A DNA stretch of 64,000 nucleotides from Holtermannia corniformis. Its lineage: Eukaryota > Basidiomycota > Tremellomycetes > Holtermanniales. Positions 57,202-64,000 of this stretch are shown in pieces. The notes below the pieces were generated by a model that had not been told where the DNA came from, did no database searches, and saw nothing but the letters and a program-made list of their open reading frames with translations. The stretch covers positions 580,783 through 644,782 of the forward strand of contig BCIJ01000002.1 in assembly GCA_001599935.1 (NCBI GenBank). Direction: 5' to 3'. How positions within the stretch are numbered: position 1 is the first letter of the stretch; each line of letters begins with the position of its first letter. Both the position numbers and the translations under genes were made by a program.

Positions 57202-60200
57202 TCACGGCGAGCCACCCAACTGCGCTCGGGCGACCACACCCTCAGCCCGCTGATTCCGCCGCCGCGCCTGCTCGACCTGCTTCTCCAATTCGCTACGGCG
57301 TGTCAGGTCCGAGTCTCGGCGCACACAGTCATACTCACCGTACTTGCGCCTCGAGCTGAGCAGCGCGCTCCTTGCCACCCTGCTTCTCCGTCTTGATCTT
57401 CTCGCCCGCAATCCGCAACCGGTTCTCATACTCCTTGACCCGCGCCTCCCACTTGTTCTCAGCCTGACCATTCTTGCTCTGCAGCTCGGCCATCTTGGCT
57501 TCGTACGCTGCCAGTTGGTTGACCGCTTGGGTATGGCGTTTCTCAGCAGACGCAGCTCGCTCTGTCAGAGACCTCATTTGCGAGCTGTTGTCGACGTTGC
57601 CACCGGCGCGGAGCTGGTTGATCTGCGAGTTGAGCTCGGCCATGCGCGTCTGAGATGATTAGTCATATGCCAATGTCGTAGTCTAGACTCACCTTTGCCG
57701 AATCCAACTCGCCATCCTTGATGCTGTACTTGCTTCGCCAGCTCATGCGCGTCAACTCGAGCTTCTTGACCGACGCCTCGAAAGTGTCGAGCGAGCGCCA
57801 CTTTTGCTCAATCTGTCGCTTGAGCGCACTGGGGACGTCAGCACCCTCTACCATACCGTCAAACCCACTTCATCCGCTGCTCAACCGACGCCTCGGTCTC
57901 CTTGACACGCTTTTCAAAGTCGAGCCGGACCTTGCTCATGACCCGCAAGCGCTGAACGAGCGTATCGCGGAACACGTTGAAGTTTGCCGGCGTCGCGTGG
58001 TCTTCTGCGCCCAGGAACGCATTGACGTCTTTGAAGACGCGGAGCAAGAGTTCGGTCCGCTCCCGAGCCTGCTGCTCGCTCTGCTTTTGTAGCTGCAGTC
58101 GCTCGCTTTGCGTCTCTGTCAACAGCGGCTCGAGTTCTTCAACGCGCTCGCGCAGGTTGTTGGCGTCGTGCTCGGCGCGCTTGGCCATCTGCCAAGCGTC
58201 AGCGAGCTTTAGTATGCCGAGTGACAGACGCACCTTTTGCGCATGATCGAGCTTTTCAGACAGGTTGAGCCTGTTCTGCCTCTCTGCCGACAACTGGTTC
58301 TCCAACTCGTGCTGCTTTTCCAACTCGAGCCAGCATCAGCCTCCCACCTATCCGCGCATCGAAAACCCACGAGCTCGGCCATCTCCAACTCTTGTTGTCG
58401 TCCGAGCTCCTCTCTGCGCCGCAAATCACCCCTTGCAGCCTCGAGGTCGTCCTCGGTCCTAACAAGATCCCGCTTGACGCGCTCAATCTCGAGTTCAAGT
58501 GAGAACCGATCGCTCGTGTGCTCGTCGCCAATCTTGCGGCGTTCGTTCTCGAGAGAGCGGAGAGCGGATTGAACAGAGGAGAGGTCGCGGTCGCGTTGGC
58601 TGACGCGGGTTCCGGCCGCTTCGAGCTCGGTTTGAAGGCGGGCGTTAGACTGCTCGATCGGTTAGCTGTGTGCTGCGTGTAGTCGAGGTCGGCACCGACC
58701 TGCTCACGGTCCGCCACGAGACGCCGATGCGCTTCCGCATCTTTTCGATGCCTAGCTTCATGTTCTGCAATCTGCTGTGCGAGCTCATCGACCTCGTTCC
58801 GGTGCTTGTCGAGCTCGACGCGGGCTAGCTCATACGCCTCGCGCAACTCGACGACTTCACCCTTGTGCGCCGAGACCTTCTGCCGGGGATATCAGTCCTG
58901 CGCACGCCCGGGAGTAAACCCACCTCTTTGAGAGCATCGACGAGCTGGCCATGCGTGCCGCGCATCTCTTCAAACGCGTGATCGGCCGCTTCGAGCTCTG
59001 CGTTCAATTCCTGCTCTTTAGCGCGCAGATCCTCCACGAGCTCTTCAAGGTCGTAGATCCGTTGCCCAAGCTATCCGCCATCAGCACCTCATTCCTGCCA
59101 CGACAGCCATCGCACGCACCGATTCAATCTCTCGATTCGCCGAGATCAAATCGCCATCCTTGTCAACGTTATCCCTCTCGATATTGCGCAAAGTGTGTTC
59201 AAGCCGCTCCGCCGTTTCCTGCTGCATAGCCTGCAGTTCGGCCACTTGGTCCCGCACCCCACCGAGTTCCTCTTCTCGCTCTTCCAACACGTCTCGGAGT
59301 TCTTTCAGCTCGGCATCGCGCTCCGACAGGATCTGCATTCGCGTCAGCTCCTCACGCCGATCGCGAGATCCCAACGCACATCCTTGAGCTCCTCGACCTG
59401 ACCTCGCGCATCGACGACCTCGTCTCGCCAATCGGATTCGACCTGCTCAATCTCCTTTTCATGCTCTCGGAGTTTCGTGTCGAGCTCGTCATTCAACTCT
59501 TCGAGGTCTTTTTCACGGTTCTCGATATCGATCTGAGCGGCGGCAAGCCGATCCCGAAGCGAGTTGATCGTCTGTCGCGGTCAGCTCACATGGATGTATA
59601 GGACAAGGACGGACCTCTTCCAGTCCATCAGCTTCGGCTTCGGCCTCGCGCGTCCGACCGGCAGCGACTTTCGACATCTCGTGACTATCTTCGATTTCCG
59701 CGATGCGAGCCCTGAGGCGCTCCAGTTCGCGCTTGAGGTCTTCGCGCTCGGCATCGCGGCTCGCACTGCCTTTTTTGTACGCTTCGATCTCGGCTTGGAG
59801 CGAGGCGTTGTCCTGTGCAGGCAAGCCGTCAGTCTAGCTGGCCGAGGGAACAGACATACCTGCTCGAGCTCTTCTAGCCGTTGGCTCAACCGCGCTTCAC
59901 GGCCTTTACCGACCCCAACGCTCTCCCTCAACCCAGCACCGAGTTCAGCTTGACCGCCTCGGAGCTGCTCGAGCTCATCCTGACATCGATCAAGGTCGTC
60001 CGCCTGGTCCGCGTAGGCTGCCCTTGCCGTCTCGAGCTCATCTTCGAGCGCTTCAGCACGGTTACGATAGATTTGCTCGGAAGCTTCTGCATCCTCCAGC
60101 TGGGCTCGAAGATCCTCCTCGATCTAATGGTCGTCAGTCTCAGCCACGCCGAATCGACTGACCTTTGTCGCATCCGCGCGCGCTTCCAACTCTTTCTTTA

Positions 60201-61135
60201 GTCTCTCGACCTCTCTCCTCATCCCACCCCCGGTGTCCCCAGCACCAGCCTGGGCCTGAAACTGCAACGCCGCGTTCTGCTCCTGCAACAGCTTTTTATG
60301 CCGTTTCAATTCTCGCGCCAATTCCGTCAATTGCGCTTTCAGCGCCGCGTTTTCCGTGAGCGCTGCGTGCATGTGCTCCGGCGCGAGGTTGCTGAGGCGT
60401 TCTTTGAGAAAGTGGTTTTCCATCTGGAGGGAAAAGTTTTGTTTCTTGGTTTGGTCGAGGAGCTGGTGGGTTAGCGGTGGCCTGCATCGGGAAGAGGGTG
60501 TAGGAGGTGACGAGAGCTGGTATTGCCGATGGAGGGGAGGATGGAATGATGGATTAAGCGACTGACCTTTTCCTGCTCTTTGAGCGTGAGTGTCGTGGCG
60601 CCTAGCCCTAGTTCGCCAGCGGCAACGCTATGCCTTCCACTGCGTCGGATGTTTGACGGTCCCGCTCGGGCCGAAGCAGACGGCGCCATGGACCCGCGCA
60701 ACGATCCCATGTTGATACTGAGTAGGTCCTCATCGTCGTCCGAGCCCGCTGCGCCAGGAGCCGGCATCGAGCCCGAATCATCTTCCGGATCTGACGATGC
60801 GTGGCGCATGATCCGTGCACGGCGGGGCGCAGTGTTGAGTGCTTGTAGCGCTGAAGAGAGTGGGCGCGGTGGGGACGGTGTAGCGGTCAAGCTCGAAGTC
60901 GAGGCGTACGTAGGTGCTGCAATCTATCAGTTATCGCTGAAGACACAGGCCGTAGCAGCTCACGCCTCGCCGCTCCTAGCCTGCCACCACGCTCTCGTGC
61001 CCTCGCGTCCTCATCTTGGCTTCGGAAGCTCGACTCGACACTGCCGAGTGAGATGTCGGGCAGGGTCTTGCCGTTACCGTGGATCGTCGAGTCTGTCGAG
61101 TCGTCCATGAGGTCGTGGAGGGAGAGCGGTGCCAT
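57202..61135 (-). CDS. Cnn_1N-domain coiled-coil protein, Mto1/Pcp1-like microtubule organiser
   Basis: Probable gamma-tubulin complex recruiter at the spindle pole body or other organising centres. It starts MAPLSLHDLMDDSTDSTIHG. After an acidic, Ser-rich part (with the SALQALNT block) comes the centrosomin motif 1: TTLTLKEQEK, then, across an intron, QNFSLQMENHFLKERLSN and LTENAALKAQLTELARELKR. The rest, some 900 residues over many short exons, is almost pure heptad-type coiled coil. The C-terminus is KEYENRLRIAGEKIKTEKQG then ELEKQVEQARRRN and ARAQLGGSP. I see no clear PACT domain. Which of the two fission yeast paralogues it matches is not decided. Confidence 0.82.
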
Positions 61136-61629
61136 TCTAGTGTGTGCCGGACGGACGCAGGGACGTGCTTGATGTCAAGGGTGGGCGTGTTCTGATCTCA
61201 CGTGGCGGTGGGTCGCATGGCTTGTTGCCGGATTTGGACTGGTTCCGCTCAAGTGTATGACCTGTGGCCTGTCCTGCCTGGCTCCAGTCTGCCCGGTGTC
61301 CGCTTGATGCGCTGCAGCGTATAGTCGAGTTTGTTGACGCGCTCTTGCGGGTAATCTTCGCGGAGAACGCAACTACTCTACACGCGACATACACGTGGAG
61401 ATACCGTCGCGGGGGAAATAGAATCGAGGGAGAGATCAGCGCACGTTGATGGGCAACAGAGATTTCACCACCAACACTCGAACAGAGGGACGGGGAGCGC
61501 TGACAGGATCGCACTTGGTACAGCACAGGTGGTCAAGCACAGAGGAAGATCAGGTCCTCTCACGGCGTCTAGATCACCCCTTGCACCGCTTGCAAACTCA
61601 TCTTGCAACACCACGCCATCGCTATCACC
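61136..61629. promoter_or_regulatory. Divergent intergenic region, Cnn_1N gene / PPIP5K gene
   Basis: About 490 bp between divergent starts, holding both promoters. Nothing else recognised. Confidence 0.4.
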
Positions 61630-64000
61630 ATGTCGTACCCCACCTCACCGCGCAAATCCAGCATGGGTCCACCCCGCACCCCTTCGCGCCATTCATCAGC
61701 CTCATCCGTCCCAAGCTCACTCACACGCGCACCGCCGTCCTCTGCCAATATCACCACCATGGCACCGACGGCCTCGCCCACGCTCTCGGATAAGGAGTCC
61801 AAGCCGGTCGTATTGGGCGTGTGTGCGATGGACGTCAAGGCGCGCAGTAAAGCTATGCGCGAGATCTTGACGCGCTTGGTGGAGATTGAGAAGGGTGGGG
61901 TCGAGGTCAAGCTGTTTGGCGATGTCGTGATTCTTGAGGAGGGTGAGTGGGGTGGCATTGGCAGTGGCAATGGTACTGTTCAGCACAAAGGCACAAGCTC
62001 GAGTGCTGTAGCCATCAGCTAGCCAGCCACAATCATTCATGGTGCTAAGCGCTAACCACACCAGACATCACCCACTGGCCCCCCGTCGACGTCCTAATCT
62101 CCTTCTTCTCCACCGATTTCCCCCTCCCTAAAGCCCTAGCCTACACTCAACTGCCCGACCGCCCGCCTCCCATCTCAATCAACAGTCTCGCCATGCAGTC
62201 TCTCCTCTGGGACCGCCGCCTCGTCCTCGCCATCCTCGACCACATTGGCGTCCCCACGCCCAAACGCGCAGAAGTCTCTCGCGACGGCGGCCCAAAAGTC
62301 GGTAAAGCGCTTCGTGAGCGTGTCCGTCGTGATCTCGGACTCGTCTTGCCCGGCCCGAAAGCACAGGGTGAAGGGCCAGAGGGGCAAGTGGCAGTGCCTG
62401 AACGCTGGGCGGGGAAATGGAGTGGTAAGACGGTCCCGAGGGGTCGCGAGGTCGTGTTGAGAGAGGACGGGGATGCGATCTGGGTCGGCGGCGAGTGGAT
62501 CGAGAAACCGTTTGTGGAGAAACCGGTCGATGGAGAGGACCATAACGTGTTTATATACTATCGTGGCGGCGGAGGGCGCAGGTTGTTCCGCAAGGTGGGT
62601 TTCGCACGGCATAGCGGAGTGTAACGACTGATGCGCTCCGTGAATAGGTCGGGAACAAGTCGAGCGAATCAGACCCAACGCTCGTACACCCACGGACGTC
62701 CGGCTCATTCATCTACGAAGAGTTCATCAACGTCGACAACGGTTTGTCCCCCTCCGCCCCTGCCCTCTTCTACCGCACACCAGCTGACTTCCCCAGCCGA
62801 AGATATCAAGATCTACACCGTCGGCCCGCAATATTCCCACGCCGAGACGCGCAAGTCTCCCGTCGTGGACGGCCTCGTCCGTCGCAACGCCGACGGCAAA
62901 GAGACGCGCTTCATCACGCAACTGAGCGACGCTGAAGTCGGCTATGCGCGTGATGTTGTGGAGGCCTTTGGCCAGCGCGTGTGCGGGTTTGATTTGTTGA
63001 GATGTGAAGGCGGTGAGAGGAGTTTGGTGATTGATGTGAATGGATGGAGTTTTGTCAAGGGCAATCAGGTATGTGATTGCGCTGGGTGGGGACGATGTGC
63101 TGATGATCCGTAGGCGTACTATGGTAGGTTGCAGTGTTCTTGTGAGACCGAGTGGCTAACGGGTGTTAGACAAGGCGGCAGAGATCCTGTCAAACGTATG
63201 CCAAGTCGCTCGCGATAGGCGTTACCCAGCCCTCAAACCGGGCCTGTCACTCCCAAAAGCGCTCGAACCAACCACCAGCGCGTCAACCAGCACTCTTCGT
63301 GCCACCGTCACCGGTCCGTCGTCTCCCTGTCTCAGCACTAAACACTAACTCGCGCCAGTCCTACGCCACTCCGACCGCACACCCAAGCAAAAGCTCAAAT
63401 TCACCTTTCCGGCCAACGAAGCCTGGGCTTTACCCTTTATCCGCCTGCTCAGAGGCCACCGTGAAGAAATCATCCTCCGCGATCCGCGCCAGCTTAGCTA
63501 TATCTTGTCTGCGGCCGAGATGTCGGCCGCCGTCTCGGGCTGTACACCCGAAGTCTTGACAAAGCTATCGCAGCTCAAGGAAGTTCTTGGCAAGAAAATG
63601 AACCTGCCGGGCACTAAAGCGCAGCTAAAGCCGAGCTTTTTCAAAAAGGATAAAGACAAGGACAAGAAGGACAAAAAGGGCAAGAAAGGGGATGAAGAGG
63701 ATGAATTGACAGAGACGGAAGGCAAGCAGAAGCGCGTCAAGGAGTGGATCAAAGGCGGGGCTGGAGCCGGAGACCTCGGTTCGCCCACTTTGCAGCCGAC
63801 AGCGTCAAAGGCCATCGATGGCGAGACGGCTTCGGCGCCAGAAGTTCTGACGCCAACGCCAAAGACTAGTGTTACGCTGCCGGAACTAGACCCGATTCCG
63901 GTTCCACAGACGCCAGACTTGGCGGCTCTGCTGGGTTCCGAAGAATCGGGGTTGGATCAGATCCCAGAGGGATTGGAAAAGTTGCAGCTTGTCGTCAAGT
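61630..64000 (+). CDS. VIP1: Diphosphoinositol pentakisphosphate kinase (VIP1/PPIP5K), 3' end outside window
   Basis: Makes 1-diphosphoinositol phosphates (IP8 pathway), with a kinase half and an acid-phosphatase-like half. The start at 61630 ([20 protein letters not shown]) gives a Ser/Pro leader, then [131 protein letters not shown] and [13 protein letters not shown]: the ATP-grasp kinase. An intron at about 63317-63358 leads to [15 protein letters not shown], the RHxxRTPKQ start of the phosphatase-like domain. The window ends inside that domain. Confidence 0.95.

Noticed and set aside
1..64000. tRNA, rRNA genes and CRISPR arrays
   Set aside because: No tRNA B-box with matching arms was found, no rRNA-like sequence, and no spaced repeat array. 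The only tRNA-like match is the primer-binding site of the LTR element.

Overview
The window is nuclear DNA from a fungus, most probably a basidiomycete yeast or yeast-like fungus. Genes are dense, GC-rich and broken by many short introns (roughly 40-60 nt, GT-AG, with CTGAC/CTAAC-like branch sites). The gene set fits this: a DUF6534 membrane protein, a Cnn_1N microtubule organiser, UreD, a BBC1-type cortical actin protein and a copia-type LTR element. I cannot place it in a class from sequence alone.

Layout. 1-872 (-) coatomer epsilon, cut by the window edge; 1182-5658 (+) BBC1-like SH3 protein; 5827-7442 (+) secreted agmatinase-type ureohydrolase; 7503-9830 (-) mitochondrial flavocytochrome b2; 10285-11249 (-) ribosomal protein eL18; 12104-15252 (+) kelch/transmembrane protein; 16074-18781 (+) mitochondrial aconitase; 19246-19667 (+) TMEM256/DUF423; 19851-20613 (-) unknown; 21072-23155 (+) actin-related protein 10; 23325-24371 (-) UreD; 24616-26699 (+) sphingoid base kinase; 29039-30834 (+) DUF6534 protein; 30979-33245 (-) MGRN1-like RING ligase.

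Two stretches look accessory. 26.77-28.39 kb holds two related small minus-strand ORFs and a doubtful third. 34.07-38.70 kb holds a plus-strand series of short ORFs (about 90-115 codons) with a shared, strongly diverged pattern. An LTR retrotransposon sits inside the second series, with 270-bp LTRs and a CAAGG target duplication; its body is replaced by an 860-N gap. These stretches are the best candidates for something undescribed.

The rest is core genome again: 38813-42281 (+) UTP21; 42299-44345 (-) SLU7; 44730-46757 (+) tandem-PH protein; 46864-48561 (+) secreted LRR protein; 48875-51077 (+) gamma-glutamyltransferase; 51202-53178 (-) branchpoint-binding protein; 53637-56107 (+) SUV3 mitochondrial helicase; 56380-56996 (-) SUMO-like protein without a terminal diglycine; 57202-61135 (-) Cnn_1N coiled-coil protein; 61630-64000 (+) PPIP5K/VIP1, cut by the window end.

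There is no operon-like logic. Functional echoes exist: SLU7 and the branchpoint-binding protein both act in splicing, agmatinase releases urea while UreD matures urease, and CYB2, aconitase and SUV3 act in mitochondria. Most neighbours are convergent or divergent, with very short spacers (17 nt between the UTP21 and SLU7 stop codons). Exon boundaries were set by hand from splice consensus plus reading-frame and family continuity, so single junctions can be wrong even where the gene call is firm.
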